This document shows, in pieces, positions 8,277 through 16,910 of a stretch of 64,000 bases of DNA. Origin of the DNA: Lichenihabitans sp033947565 (GTDB lineage Bacteria; Pseudomonadota; Alphaproteobacteria; Rhizobiales; Beijerinckiaceae); NCBI RefSeq assembly GCF_033947565.1, contig NZ_JARPVX010000011.1, positions 1 through 64,000 on the forward strand, written 5' to 3'. Below the pieces are notes generated by a model that was not told the origin of the DNA, searched no databases, and worked only from the letters and a program-made list of their open reading frames with translations. How positions within the stretch are numbered: the first letter of the stretch is position 1; the number at the start of each line of letters is the position of its first letter. The translations under genes were made by a program, and so were the position numbers.

Positions 8277-10829
8277 TTATTCGGCGGCCGTCGCCAGTTC
8301 GAGCGCGGCCCGCAGCGTGTCGCCGTCATAGGGCTTCGACACGATGGGGATGCCGAGGAAGCGTTCCGGCACCTTGACGCTTTCGCCATAGCCGGTCGCG
8401 AAGACGATCGGCACGTCCTGACTGACACACACGTCCGCCACCCCGAAACTGGTCTCGCCCGCCAGGTTGATGTCGAGCAGCACGGCATCGAAACGGCCCA
8501 CCGCGATGGTCCGCAAGGCATCCGACACGGTCCCGGCCACATCGACGGTCAGGCCGGAACCCTGCAGTTCCACCTGGGCGTCGAGCGCCACCATCATCGA
8601 ATCCTCCACGAGCAGCAGGCGCTTGCCCGTCAAGGTGAGGGAGTCGCCGAGCCGCGCGAGGCTCGGCTCGTCTTCGTCGCTGCCGAGCGTGACGTGCAGG
8701 GCCGGAATCATGAAGCGGGCCGACAGACCATCCGGCAGGTAATCGAGCCGGGCCTCGCCCCGGAGCTCGAACGGCACGGTCTGTTCCATGATGACCGAGC
8801 CGAAGCCGCGCCGCTCCGGCTTCCGCACCACCGGGCCGTTCTTCTCGATCCAGCGGATCGTCAGCGCGCCTTCTTCCGACGTGGTCCAGTCCACGTCGAG
8901 GTGGCCGCCGGGTTGGCTGAGCGAGCCATATTTGGCCGCGTTGGTCATCATTTCGTGGAACACGAGTGCCAGGGCCTGATAGGCGCGGGGGTCGAGCATC
9001 ACCGGTGGGCCGGCAAAACTGATGCCCTCGATGGCGCCGCGCGCCCAGGCCTTGGCCTCGGCTTCGAGCAGTCGCCTCAAGGGCGCCGCCGTCCAGCCGC
9101 TCTGGGTCATCTGGTCGTGCGCGAAGCTCAAGGCCCGGATGCGTTGCTCGAGGTCGGACGTGAAGGCCCCGATCGAGGCGGCGCCATGCTGGCTTTGCCG
9201 CACCAGCGAGCGGATCAAGGCGAGGATGTTCTTGACCCGGTGGTTGAGCTCCGCGATCAGCAGCGCATGGCCTTCCTGGGCATTGCGCTGTTGTCGTTCG
9301 GTGATGTCGCTACGCCGCAGGATCACGTCGAGCAGCGACACCCGCAGGCCTTCCGCGATGTGGATCTCGGCCGGCAGCCAGGGCGCCGACTGGCCGGTCA
9401 CCTCCTCGCGCCAGGCAGCGAAGCTTTTGCGAGGCCCGATGCGGGTGCCGTGCCCCGTCACCTCGACGGCTTTGTTGGGGTTGCCGCCCCATTGCACCAC
9501 CTGGGGCAGTTCCTTGCGGAAGAACAACAGATAGTCGCGCGGCGTGCGGGCGAACGGGATCGCCAGCACGCCGCTGGCCAAGCTGCGATAAGCGGCAGCG
9601 CTCGGGGCCAGCGTGTCGAGCCGTTGCACCGCGAAGGATTGCCGGGCCGGCTGTTGGTCGAGCGCGGCAACCAGGTCGGGCATCAGTTCGGCCGGCGGCA
9701 GCGAGCCGACGCCCGAGAACACGCCTTCGTACCAGATCCCGATGCCGTCGCAGGGGATCAGCTCCTTCAACAAGGGCTCGTAACGCGCCACGTCGTCGAA
9801 CAGCGTGGTCTCGGGCGGCATGCTGTTGATCAGCCGCTCATGCGCGTCGCGCGACCGCGACACATGCGACAATTCCCGGGCGCGTTCCTGCGCGTCGATG
9901 TGCAACGACAAGACCTGGCCGAACAATTCGCAGGCCGAGGCGATGCCGGAGGACAGGAGCCGCGGCGCGATGTGGTGGCAGGCGATCAGCCCCCACAGCT
10001 TGTCGCCCACGATGAGCGAGATCGTCAGGGTGGCGCTCGATCCCATGTTCTTCAGATATTCGATATGGATCGGCGACACGCTGCGCAGGGTCGCGAGGCC
10101 GAGGTCGAGCGGCGCCTCGAGATTCGGCGCGGCCAGCAGCGGCGAAGGCTCGTAGAAGACGTCGGGGATCAGGCGCAGCCATTGCGTCAGGTAGAGCTGC
10201 CGCGCCTGGGCCGGGATGTCGGACGCCGGGTAGCGCAGGTTGAGGAACGGGGTCAGGCCGGAGCGGAGCGATTCGGCCACCACCTCGCCCGACTCGTCCT
10301 GAAGGAACCGGTAGATCATCACCCGGTCGAAGCCGGTGACGGCCCGCACCTGGTTGGCCGCCAAGGTGAGCGACCGCTCGAAGGTGGGGGCTCGCTTCAC
10401 CCGCGTGATCATGCTGCGCACAAGCGTCATCGGCGAGGAGCTCGAGACTTGCGCGCCCGTGCCGGGCAGGAATTCGATGATGGCGGCCGAACCGCTGACA
10501 TGGGCCATGACGTCGGCCGTCAGCGTGTCGGACAAGGCGACGTGCGGCAGCAGCTCGGCCTGTCCCGACACGGAGGACGCCTGCAGCACGTTGCGGATGT
10601 CGTGCAGGGCTTGCGGCGTCAGAAGCGCATCGGCGGGCTTGTCGAGCAGCGCCTCCACATCGGTGATGCCGAACATCGGCCCGAGATTGCGCGACACATG
10701 CGTGATCTTCCACGACGTCATGTCGCAAGCGATCAGGCAGCCGTGCGCCTGCACCGAGCCCGGGATGCGAATCGGCTCCTTGGCGCAGATGTCCAGATCG
10801 ACGGCGGGGGACGCGGCTAGCGATGACAA
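8277..10829 (-). CDS. bphP: bacteriophytochrome hybrid HWE histidine kinase with receiver domain
   Basis: An 850-residue red/far-red photoreceptor kinase. Order of domains: PAS (about 10-115) with the biliverdin-attachment Cys at residue 15 in DICAKEPI; GAF (about 145-310) containing PASDIP at 201-206; PHY (about 325-505) with the tongue motif PRKSFAAW; an HWE-type kinase with the phospho-acceptor His530 in ELNHRVKN, N-box FHEMMTNAAKYG and the W-x-E signature at 660-662; and a C-terminal receiver (about 736-850) with the acceptor Asp786 and conserved Lys832. All key chromophore and kinase residues are present, so it should be active. It would bind biliverdin made by the heme oxygenase encoded 57 bp upstream. 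An output regulator is not visible nearby; the fused receiver may be a phosphate sink or relay. Confidence 0.96.
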   Translation of the reverse strand: MSSLAASPAVDLDICAKEPIRIPGSVQAHGCLIACDMTSWKITHVSRNLGPMFGITDVEALLDKPADALLTPQALHDIRNVLQASSVSGQAELLPHVALSDTLTADVMAHVSGSAAIIEFLPGTGAQVSSSSPMTLVRSMITRVKRAPTFERSLTLAANQVRAVTGFDRVMIYRFLQDESGEVVAESLRSGLTPFLNLRYPASDIPAQARQLYLTQWLRLIPDVFYEPSPLLAAPNLEAPLDLGLATLRSVSPIHIEYLKNMGSSATLTISLIVGDKLWGLIACHHIAPRLLSSGIASACELFGQVLSLHIDAQERARELSHVSRSRDAHERLINSMPPETTLFDDVARYEPLLKELIPCDGIGIWYEGVFSGVGSLPPAELMPDLVAALDQQPARQSFAVQRLDTLAPSAAAYRSLASGVLAIPFARTPRDYLLFFRKELPQVVQWGGNPNKAVEVTGHGTRIGPRKSFAAWREEVTGQSAPWLPAEIHIAEGLRVSLLDVILRRSDITERQQRNAQEGHALLIAELNHRVKNILALIRSLVRQSQHGAASIGAFTSDLEQRIRALSFAHDQMTQSGWTAAPLRRLLEAEAKAWARGAIEGISFAGPPVMLDPRAYQALALVFHEMMTNAAKYGSLSQPGGHLDVDWTTSEEGALTIRWIEKNGPVVRKPERRGFGSVIMEQTVPFELRGEARLDYLPDGLSARFMIPALHVTLGSDEDEPSLARLGDSLTLTGKRLLLVEDSMMVALDAQVELQGSGLTVDVAGTVSDALRTIAVGRFDAVLLDINLAGETSFGVADVCVSQDVPIVFATGYGESVKVPERFLGIPIVSKPYDGDTLRAALELATAAE

Positions 10830-10886
10830 AACAAGAAGGCTCCTGCCGTGATCCGGGATGCGTGGCGCCCCGATCCATCCCGTTCG

Positions 10887-11549
10887 TCACGCATGGGCAT
10901 GACGATAAAGGCCGGAACGTGTCGACGCTTCCGGCAGTCCTGGGGCCTCGGCACCGTCGGCCGCAAGCCGGAACAGATTGAAGGCGAGATCGGCGCCGGC
11001 CTGCAGCCCTCGCTTGGCCGCGGGGGTCGAAGGAACACCATCCAACACGGCCAGGAAGGTCGGCCAGCCGCGCTCGACCTGATGGGCCAGGAAGCCCGTC
11101 GCCGACCGCACGGTGACATCGGAACTGTTCATCACCCGGCGATGCAGGACCCGCCCGCCGAGCCTCGATCCTTCGAGCACGTAGAGTGCCCCGAGCGCAT
11201 GGTCCCGCGACGGCAAGAACGGACCCGAAGGGGCGATCGGCGCCGGCAGTCCGAGCGCGGCGAGGTCGGCCCGAAGCGCGGCGGCGCGACGGCGCGCGGG
11301 CCAATCGGGCAGAAGCGCCGTTGCGCCCGCCGCATCGAGCGCCTGTTCCAAGGGGAACACCGCCCGCGCCTGGGCCAGCAGGAAGCCTGATAAGCCCTGC
11401 CTGTCGCGCAGATCGAACCGCTCGAAGGCGGCTTCGACGCCGTCGTGCCAGGGGCGCGTCACCCGACGCAAAAAAGCGTGCGGGGTTTCGCCGTCCGGGT
11501 CTGGTGCTGCCTGTTCCGGGGCGTCCATCATGGCGGCAGAAGGCCCCAT
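10887..11549 (-). CDS. bphO: biliverdin-producing heme oxygenase
   Basis: A 220-residue BphO-type heme oxygenase that opens heme to biliverdin, iron and CO. His35 in PWHDGVEAAF is the likely proximal heme ligand. The distal-helix glycines are in YVLEGSRLGGRVL, the most characteristic motif of the bacteriophytochrome-linked group. The gene lies directly upstream of bphP on the same strand, which gives a simple operon supplying the chromophore. ATG codons at 11531 and 11528 are alternative starts, since the first seven residues look dispensable. Electron donors for the reaction are not encoded here. Confidence 0.93.
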   Translation of the reverse strand: MGPSAAMMDAPEQAAPDPDGETPHAFLRRVTRPWHDGVEAAFERFDLRDRQGLSGFLLAQARAVFPLEQALDAAGATALLPDWPARRRAAALRADLAALGLPAPIAPSGPFLPSRDHALGALYVLEGSRLGGRVLHRRVMNSSDVTVRSATGFLAHQVERGWPTFLAVLDGVPSTPAAKRGLQAGADLAFNLFRLAADGAEAPGLPEASTRSGLYRHAHA

Positions 11550-11639
11550 TCCGGGCCCCTTCGCAAGACCAAGGGCGGCGCCTTTGCGAGAAGCGCGGCA
11601 AGCACGCGCCGCGACCCGGCTGCGGGATCACCCAGGGGT

Positions 11640-11712
11640 GCCGTCGCAACGGCGATCCAGCCTGGCGCCAAGCTTCTCGCAGGCTTCGTTCCGCTCGCAA
11701 TGACGACTGCGG
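11640..11712. repeat. partial copy of dispersed palindromic repeat
   Basis: This stretch contains GCTTCGTTCCGCTCGCAATGACGA preceded by a degraded left arm with ATCCAGCCTGG. It resembles one arm of the well-formed repeat at 37935-38019 (TTGCTTCG...CTCGCAATGACG). Such CGTCATTGCGAGCGAAGC-type palindromes are common extragenic repeats in alphaproteobacteria. It lies in the spacer between bphO and trpG. Confidence 0.5.
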
Positions 11713-11833
11713 TGCGAGGCGCGCGCAGGGTCCACCTCGCCCGCGGCGATTGGCCCGATCCCCAGGGGCCCCGGACTTGACCTCCATCCCCCGCATCGCC
11801 ACAACCGAAGACCATACGAGAAGGTCCACAATC

Positions 11834-12436
11834 GTGACCAGCGTCACCCTCATCGACAATTACGACAGCTTCACCTGGAACCTCGTGCATTACCTGGGGC
11901 AACTCGGGGCGGCCGTGACGGTGCTGCGCAACGATGCCGTCACGGCCGCCGACGTGGTGGCGACTCATCCCGATGCCATCGTGCTGTCGCCCGGGCCCTG
12001 CACGCCGCGCGAGGCCGGCATCTGCCTCGACCTCATCAAGGCCGCGGGCGCCACCACGCCGATCCTCGGCGTCTGCCTCGGCCATCAGGCCATCGGCGAC
12101 AGCTACGGCGGCCAGGTGACGCGTGCCGCCACGCCCATGCACGGCAAGAGCTCCATCGTGCATCACCGGGGCGAGGCGGTGTTTCGCGGCATCGAAGGCC
12201 CGTTCGCGGCGACCCGCTACCATTCCCTGGTGGTGGCGCGCGACAGCCTGCCGGATGTGCTGAGCGTGACGGCAGAAACCGACGACGGCACCATCATGGG
12301 CTTGTCGCACCGCAGCCATCCGGTGCACGGCGTGCAGTTCCATCCCGAAAGCATCGCGTCCGAGCATGGCCACCTGATCCTCAAGAACTTCCTCGCCCTC
12401 GCGGAAACCTGGAACACCCGCAAGGCTGCGGCCTGA
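11834..12436 (+). CDS. trpG: anthranilate synthase component II (glutamine amidotransferase)
   Basis: A 200-residue class I glutamine amidotransferase that supplies ammonia to TrpE for anthranilate formation in tryptophan synthesis. I chose the GTG at 11834, preceded by GAGAAGG about 9 bp upstream, because the product then begins MTSVTLIDNYDSFTWN as in the family. The nucleophile is Cys81 in GVCLGHQ, and the His-Glu pair is in QFHPESI. The open frame continues upstream but that part is not protein-like. trpD follows after 4 bp. TrpE is not in the window. The subunit could also serve PabB, but the trpDC context favours tryptophan synthesis. Confidence 0.96.
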   Translation: MTSVTLIDNYDSFTWNLVHYLGQLGAAVTVLRNDAVTAADVVATHPDAIVLSPGPCTPREAGICLDLIKAAGATTPILGVCLGHQAIGDSYGGQVTRAATPMHGKSSIVHHRGEAVFRGIEGPFAATRYHSLVVARDSLPDVLSVTAETDDGTIMGLSHRSHPVHGVQFHPESIASEHGHLILKNFLALAETWNTRKAAA

Positions 12437-12440
12437 GCCG

Positions 12441-13487
12441 ATGACCTCACCGACGCCCATCTTGGGCCTGAAGCCCGTGCTCGGCCGCATCGCGGCCGGT
12501 GAGGCGTTGTCGCGAGACGCGGCGGAAGCCGCTTTCGACACCATCCTTTCGGGCGATGTCACCCAAGCGCAGATCGGCGCCTTTCTGATGGGGCTCCGGG
12601 TGCGCGGCGAGACCGTCGACGAAATCACCGGCGCCGTCGCGTCCATGCGCAAGCGCATGGCCCAGGTCGTGGCGCCGGCCGATGCCATCGACATCGTCGG
12701 CACCGGCGGTGATGGGCAGGGCACGGTCAATGTTTCGACGCTCGCGGCCCTGATCGTGGCGGCCTGCGGCGTGACGGTCGCCAAGCACGGCAATCGCGCC
12801 GCTTCGTCGCAATCGGGGTCGAGCGATGTGCTGGGCGCGCTCGGGGTCGGCATCGGCTTGACGCCGGCCGCGGTGTCGCATTGCCTCGCCGAGGCGCGCA
12901 TCGGCTTCATGACGGCCCAGGCCCACCATCCCGCGATGCGCCACGTCGGCGGCGCCCGTTCGGAACTCGGCACCCGCACGATCTTCAACATGCTGGGGCC
13001 GCTCTGCAATCCGGCCGGCGTCAGGCGCCAGCTGCTTGGCGTCTTCGCGCCGCAATGGCTCGAGCCGCTGGCCGCCGTGCTGCGCAACCTCGGCAGCGAG
13101 CGCGTTTGGGTGATGCATGGTGCCGATGGCCTCGACGAGCTCACCATAACGGGTCCGAGCCATGTCGTGGCATTGGAAGATGGCGTTCTCCGCCGCTTCA
13201 CCGTCACCCCCGAAGAGGCGGGGCTGCGTCGTGCCGAGCCGGCAGCGCTGCGCGGCAGCGACCCGGCCGCCAATGCGGCAGCCCTGCGGGCGGTGCTGGC
13301 CGGCGCCCGCAACCCTTATCGCGACATCGCGGTTCTCAACGCCGCGGCGGCGCTGGTGATCGCCGAGTTTGCCGGCGACTTGCGGGACGGCGCTGCGCTG
13401 GCCGAGCGGGCCCTCGACGACGGCCGCGCCCAAGCGACGCTCGACCGCCTCGTCGTTCTTTCCAACCCCACCGACCGGGAGCCCTGA
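12441..13487 (+). CDS. trpD: anthranilate phosphoribosyltransferase
   Basis: A 348-residue enzyme that transfers phosphoribose from PRPP to anthranilate. The PRPP-binding signature GTGGDGQGTVNVST is intact, followed by KHGNRAASSQSGSSDVL and the anthranilate-site segment MRHVGGARSELGTRTIFN. The length is standard for the family. It starts 4 bp after trpG, and its TGA is separated from the trpC ATG by a single base, so the three genes are one operon. Confidence 0.97.
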   Translation: MTSPTPILGLKPVLGRIAAGEALSRDAAEAAFDTILSGDVTQAQIGAFLMGLRVRGETVDEITGAVASMRKRMAQVVAPADAIDIVGTGGDGQGTVNVSTLAALIVAACGVTVAKHGNRAASSQSGSSDVLGALGVGIGLTPAAVSHCLAEARIGFMTAQAHHPAMRHVGGARSELGTRTIFNMLGPLCNPAGVRRQLLGVFAPQWLEPLAAVLRNLGSERVWVMHGADGLDELTITGPSHVVALEDGVLRRFTVTPEEAGLRRAEPAALRGSDPAANAAALRAVLAGARNPYRDIAVLNAAAALVIAEFAGDLRDGAALAERALDDGRAQATLDRLVVLSNPTDREP

Positions 13488-13488
13488 C

Positions 13489-14301
13489 ATGGCCGACATC
13501 TTGCGCGAGATCGAAGCCTACAAGCGGCGGGAGATCGCCGCCGCCAAGGCCGCCGTGCCCCAGCTCGAGCTTGAGCGGCGCGTGGCCGACATGGCCCCGC
13601 CGCGTGGTTTCGCTTTGGCGCTCGAGGCCAAGCTGGCGCAGGGGCAAACCGCGCTGATCGCCGAGATCAAGAAGGCCAGCCCGTCGAAGGGGCTGATCCG
13701 CGCCGACTTCGACCCCCCGGCGCTGGCCCGCGCCTACGAGGCCGGTGGGGCCGCCTGCTTGTCGGTGTTGACCGATGCGCCGTCGTTCGGGGGCGATCCG
13801 GCGTTTCTCGGTGCGGCGCGCGAGGCCGCGGCGCTGCCGGCATTGCGCAAAGACTTCATGTTCGACCCCTATCAGGTGTGGGAAGCCCGGAGCTGGGGGG
13901 CCGACTGCATCCTGGTGATCCTGGCAGCCCTCGGCGACGCCGAGGCGCATGCCCTGACCAATGCCGCGCGGGCCTTGGGCATGGATGTTCTGGCCGAGGT
14001 GCACGACGAGGCGGAACTCGACCGGGCCCTCGCGCTCGACACCCGGATGATCGGCATCAACAACCGCGACCTGCGCAGCTTCGCGGTGTCGCTCGAGGTG
14101 TCCGAGCGCCTCGCGGCCCGGGTGCCGCAAGGCCACCTGCTGGTCGGCGAAAGCGGCATCGCCACCGCCGACGACTGCGCCCGGCTTGCACGCGCCGGCA
14201 TCCGCGCGGTGCTGGTGGGCGAAAGCCTGATGCGCCAGGACGATGTGGCGGCCGCCACCCGCCGCCTGTTGGCGCCCGTGGCCGTCGAGGTGGCCGCATG
14301 A
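13489..14301 (+). CDS. trpC: indole-3-glycerol phosphate synthase
   Basis: A 270-residue TIM-barrel enzyme that closes the indole ring from CdRP. Characteristic motifs are AEIKKASPSKG (catalytic Lys), LRKDFMFDPYQ, GINNRDLRSF and LVGESGI. It starts at the ATG at 13489, one base after the trpD stop, and its TGA overlaps the moaC ATG as ATGA. It is a monofunctional enzyme, not fused to TrpF, which is the usual state in alphaproteobacteria. Confidence 0.97.
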   Translation: MADILREIEAYKRREIAAAKAAVPQLELERRVADMAPPRGFALALEAKLAQGQTALIAEIKKASPSKGLIRADFDPPALARAYEAGGAACLSVLTDAPSFGGDPAFLGAAREAAALPALRKDFMFDPYQVWEARSWGADCILVILAALGDAEAHALTNAARALGMDVLAEVHDEAELDRALALDTRMIGINNRDLRSFAVSLEVSERLAARVPQGHLLVGESGIATADDCARLARAGIRAVLVGESLMRQDDVAAATRRLLAPVAVEVAA

Positions 14302-14783
14302 GCGGCCTGACCCATCTCGGCCCCGGCGGCGAAGCCCGCATGGTGGACGTGTCCGGCAAGGACGCCACGCTGCGGGAGGCGGTGGCCGAGGGCCTGGTGA
14401 TCATGCAGCCCGAAACGCTGAAGATCGTCGTCGACGGCAATGCCAAGAAAGGCGACGTGCTCGGCACCGCCCGGATCGCCGGCATCATGGCGGCGAAGCG
14501 CACCCATGAGCTGATCCCGCTGTGCCACCCGTTGGCTTTGTCGGGCATCACCGTCACGCTGGAACCCGAAGGTGAGTTGCCGGGCCTCCGCCTGCGCGCC
14601 ACCGTCCGCACCACCGGGCCGACAGGGGTCGAGATGGAGGCCTTGACGGCCGTCAGCGTCGCGGCGCTGACGGTCTACGACATGGTCAAGGCCGTCGATC
14701 GCACCATGCGGATCGAGGCGATCCGGCTGGTGCGCAAGTGCGGCGGCGCTTCGGGCGATTTCAAGGCCGGAGCGGCCGCTTGA
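14298..14783 (+). CDS. moaC: cyclic pyranopterin monophosphate synthase
   Basis: A 161-residue MoaC that converts the MoaA product to cyclic pyranopterin monophosphate in molybdenum cofactor synthesis. Family motifs are LTHLGPGGEARMVDVSGK, KRTHELIPLCHPL, GVEMEALTAVSVAALTVYDM and KSGG, the last seen here as RKCGGASGDF with Cys replacing the usual Ser. It starts within the trpC stop (ATGA) and ends in a TTGA overlap with moeA. The trpC-moaC-moeA order is familiar in Hyphomicrobiales even though the pathways are unrelated. Confidence 0.97.
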   Translation: MSGLTHLGPGGEARMVDVSGKDATLREAVAEGLVIMQPETLKIVVDGNAKKGDVLGTARIAGIMAAKRTHELIPLCHPLALSGITVTLEPEGELPGLRLRATVRTTGPTGVEMEALTAVSVAALTVYDMVKAVDRTMRIEAIRLVRKCGGASGDFKAGAAA

Positions 14784-16018
14784 GCGCTGACCCGATGGTG
14801 TCGGTGAGGGAGGCGCTGGAACGCATCCTGGCGACCGCACCGCAGGCGCTCGCGGCCGAGAACGTGCCCTTGGCGGAAGGGTTCGGCCGCACGCTCGCGC
14901 ACGACGTGGTGGCCCGTCGCACGCAACCGCCCTTCGACGTGTCGGCCATGGACGGCTTCGCGTTGCGGGCCGCCGATGCGGCGCAGCCCGGCACCCGACT
15001 GCCGATCGCCGGGCGCAGTGCCGCCGGCGCGGGCTATCACGGCAATCTGCCGGCCGGCACCGCGGTGCGGATTTTCACCGGCGCCCCGGTGCCGCCCGAC
15101 GCCGATGCGATCCTGATCCAGGAGAACGCCCGCTACGATGATGCGGGCCTCACGGTCGTGGAGCCGCCGGCGGCGGGGCGTCACATCCGCCGGGCCGGGC
15201 TCGATTTTCGCGAAGGCGAAGTGGGGCTGCCGGCCGGTACCCGCCTGAACCCCGCCGAACTGGCGCTGGCGGCCGCCATGAACCATCCGGTGCTGCCCGT
15301 GGTGCGCCGGCCGCTCGTGGCCATCCTGGCGACCGGCGACGAACTGGTGCAGCCCGGCGCAGTGCCGGGGCCAGACCAGATCGTCGCCTCGAACAGCTTC
15401 GCCATCATGGCCCATGTGGCGGCGGCGGGCGGCCGCTGGCTCGACCTCGGCCTCGTGCCCGATCGCATCGACGCGATCGTGGTGGCGATCCGCCGGGCCG
15501 AGGAGGCTGGAGCCGACGTGCTGGTGACGCTCGGCGGTGCTTCGGTGGGCGACCACGACCTCGTGCAGCCGGCCCTTGTGGCGGCCGGCATGGAGCTCGC
15601 CTTTTGGAAGATCGCCATGCGGCCGGGCAAGCCGATGATGCATGGGTGCATCGGCGCCATGCGGGTGCTGGGGCTGCCCGGCAACCCCGTATCCTCGATC
15701 GTCAACGGGGTCTTGTTCCTGCGTCCGCTGATCCGGGCGCTTTGCGGCGATCCACGGGCCGGCGCCGACCCCTGCGAGCCCGCCATCCTGGCGGCCGACC
15801 TGCCGCCGAACGACGTGCGTCAGGATTATATGCGCGGCACGCTGGTGCCTGCCAGCGACGGGGGGCTGCCCCGCGTCACCGCCGGTCGCACGCAGGATTC
15901 GTCCATGTTGCGGGTCTTAGCCGGGTCCGGCTGCCTCGTGGTGCGGCCGCCCCATGCCACCGCGGCCCGGGCCGGCGACGCGTGCCAGATCATCCGGCTC
16001 GACCGTTATCCGTTCTAG
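14780..16018 (+). CDS. moeA: molybdopterin molybdenumtransferase
   Basis: A protein of about 412 residues that inserts molybdate into adenylylated molybdopterin. Visible family motifs are DVSAMDGFALRA, GTAVRIFTGAPVPPDADAI, GDELVQPG, TLGGASVGDHD and GLPGNPVS. I chose the TTG at 14780, which overlaps the moaC stop as TTGA, suggesting coupling; the ATG at 15 bp further in (14795) is a good alternative. In many relatives moeA is followed by lexA, but here a truncated glutathione S-transferase gene comes next. Confidence 0.95.
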   Translation: MSADPMVSVREALERILATAPQALAAENVPLAEGFGRTLAHDVVARRTQPPFDVSAMDGFALRAADAAQPGTRLPIAGRSAAGAGYHGNLPAGTAVRIFTGAPVPPDADAILIQENARYDDAGLTVVEPPAAGRHIRRAGLDFREGEVGLPAGTRLNPAELALAAAMNHPVLPVVRRPLVAILATGDELVQPGAVPGPDQIVASNSFAIMAHVAAAGGRWLDLGLVPDRIDAIVVAIRRAEEAGADVLVTLGGASVGDHDLVQPALVAAGMELAFWKIAMRPGKPMMHGCIGAMRVLGLPGNPVSSIVNGVLFLRPLIRALCGDPRAGADPCEPAILAADLPPNDVRQDYMRGTLVPASDGGLPRVTAGRTQDSSMLRVLAGSGCLVVRPPHATAARAGDACQIIRLDRYPF

Positions 16019-16054
16019 CGACGGCCTGGTTCGTCGGGCCAACAAGGTGTCGCC

Positions 16055-16370
16055 GTGCTGACAGTGCATCACCTCGCCAATTCACGCTCGCAGCGCGTGC
16101 TGTGGATGCTGGAGGAACTCGGCGTTCCCTACGCGGTGCAGCGCTGGGAGCGGGGCGCCGACATGATGGCGCCGGCGGCGCTGCGGCGCATCCATTCCCT
16201 CGGCAAAAGTCCGGTGCTGGTGGATGATGACAGGACCCTGGCCGAGACCGGCCTGATCCTCACCTATCTCAGCACGCGCTACGGCCACGGCTCCCTGGCA
16301 CCCCCGGGGAATGACGCGACGGCGCCCGAGCGCCTCGATTGGTTGTATTGGCTGCACTATGCGGAAGGCT
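16055..16370 (+). pseudogene. glutathione S-transferase, 5' fragment cut by IS66 element
   Basis: The GTG at 16055 opens the N-terminal thioredoxin-like domain of a GST (HHLANSRSQRVLWMLEELG, GKSPVLVDDD, LAETGLILTYL). The reading frame is intact for 105 codons to WLHYAEG and then runs into the left end of the IS66-family element at 16371. If the element and one copy of its target duplication are removed, the frame continues without a break into the fragment at 18995 (AEG-SAMPP). So this was one gene before insertion. Read-through adds 40 IS-encoded residues to a stop at 16492, which is unlikely to give a working enzyme. Confidence 0.9.
16363..16370. repeat. left target-site duplication of IS66 element
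   Basis: GGAAGGCT, identical to 18987-18994 at the other end of the element. It lies inside GST codons for the Glu-Gly pair of HYAEG. Confidence 0.95.
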
Positions 16371-16419
16371 GTAAGCGTGGCTGGACGGCCGCCTACCGGT
16401 TTTTGGTTTGGCTTGGGAT

Positions 16420-16450
16420 AGGTGTCCACCTGATGCTGAGGTGGACACCT
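16420..16450 (+). promoter_or_regulatory. strong hairpin just upstream of tnpA
   Basis: AGGTGTCCACCT (16420-16431) and AGGTGGACACCT (16439-16450) form a perfect 12-bp stem with a 7-base loop, ending one base before the tnpA ATG. Such a stem in read-through RNA would hide the translation start of tnpA. This arrangement is known in several insertion sequences as protection against activation by outside promoters; its use here is inference. Confidence 0.75.
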
Positions 16451-16451
16451 G

Positions 16452-16910
16452 ATGGAAACGAGCGGCGGGAAGCGGCGCGTTTGGCCTGCTGAGGAACGAC
16501 AACGGATTGTCGCTGAAGCGATGGCGCCGAATGCGTCGGTTGCGGCTGTCGCCTTGCAGCATGGCGTCAACGCCAATCTTCTCTTCAAGTGGATCAGCCG
16601 CTTGCGTCAGGGCTTGCCTGATCGGCGTCAGGATCCCCGCGCTGCGAGGGACGGCACAACAGTTGGCCCGATGCCGATGTTCATTCCGGTCGAGGTTATT
16701 GCCCGGGCTGCACCGGCTCCGACCCTCTTGCGGGTGCCGGCCAAGAAGGTCAGGCGCCCGGCCTCGCTGGCACAACGGCCTGGTCAAGGTCGCCGGCAGG
16801 GTGCGATGGAGATCGCGCTCCCGAACGGCGTCTTGTTGTCGCTCGACAGCGACGTCGATCCGGAGGCGTTGCGGCGCATCCTGTCGGCCCTGGTCGGCCT
16901 TCGATGCTGA
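16452..16910 (+). CDS. tnpA: IS66 family accessory protein TnpA
   Basis: A 152-residue protein encoded by the first gene of the IS66 element. The N-terminal half is a helix-turn-helix of the IS66 OrfA type (WPAEERQRIVAEAM, VALQHGVNANLLFKW). The C-terminal part contains the conserved IALPNGVLLSLDSDVD strand segment. It is required for transposition in studied IS66 relatives, probably by DNA binding, but it is not the DDE enzyme. It overlaps tnpB by 7 bp. Confidence 0.93.
   Translation: METSGGKRRVWPAEERQRIVAEAMAPNASVAAVALQHGVNANLLFKWISRLRQGLPDRRQDPRAARDGTTVGPMPMFIPVEVIARAAPAPTLLRVPAKKVRRPASLAQRPGQGRRQGAMEIALPNGVLLSLDSDVDPEALRRILSALVGLRC

Noticed and set aside
8694..10820. Open frame of about 700 codons on the forward strand
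   Set aside because: It is antisense to the phytochrome kinase and shows no recognisable protein features.
11186..11833. Possible long N-terminal extension of trpG
   Set aside because: The frame is open upstream of 11834 but runs antisense through the heme oxygenase gene and is Arg/Pro/Ala-rich; the GTG at 11834 has a ribosome binding site and gives the family N-terminus.
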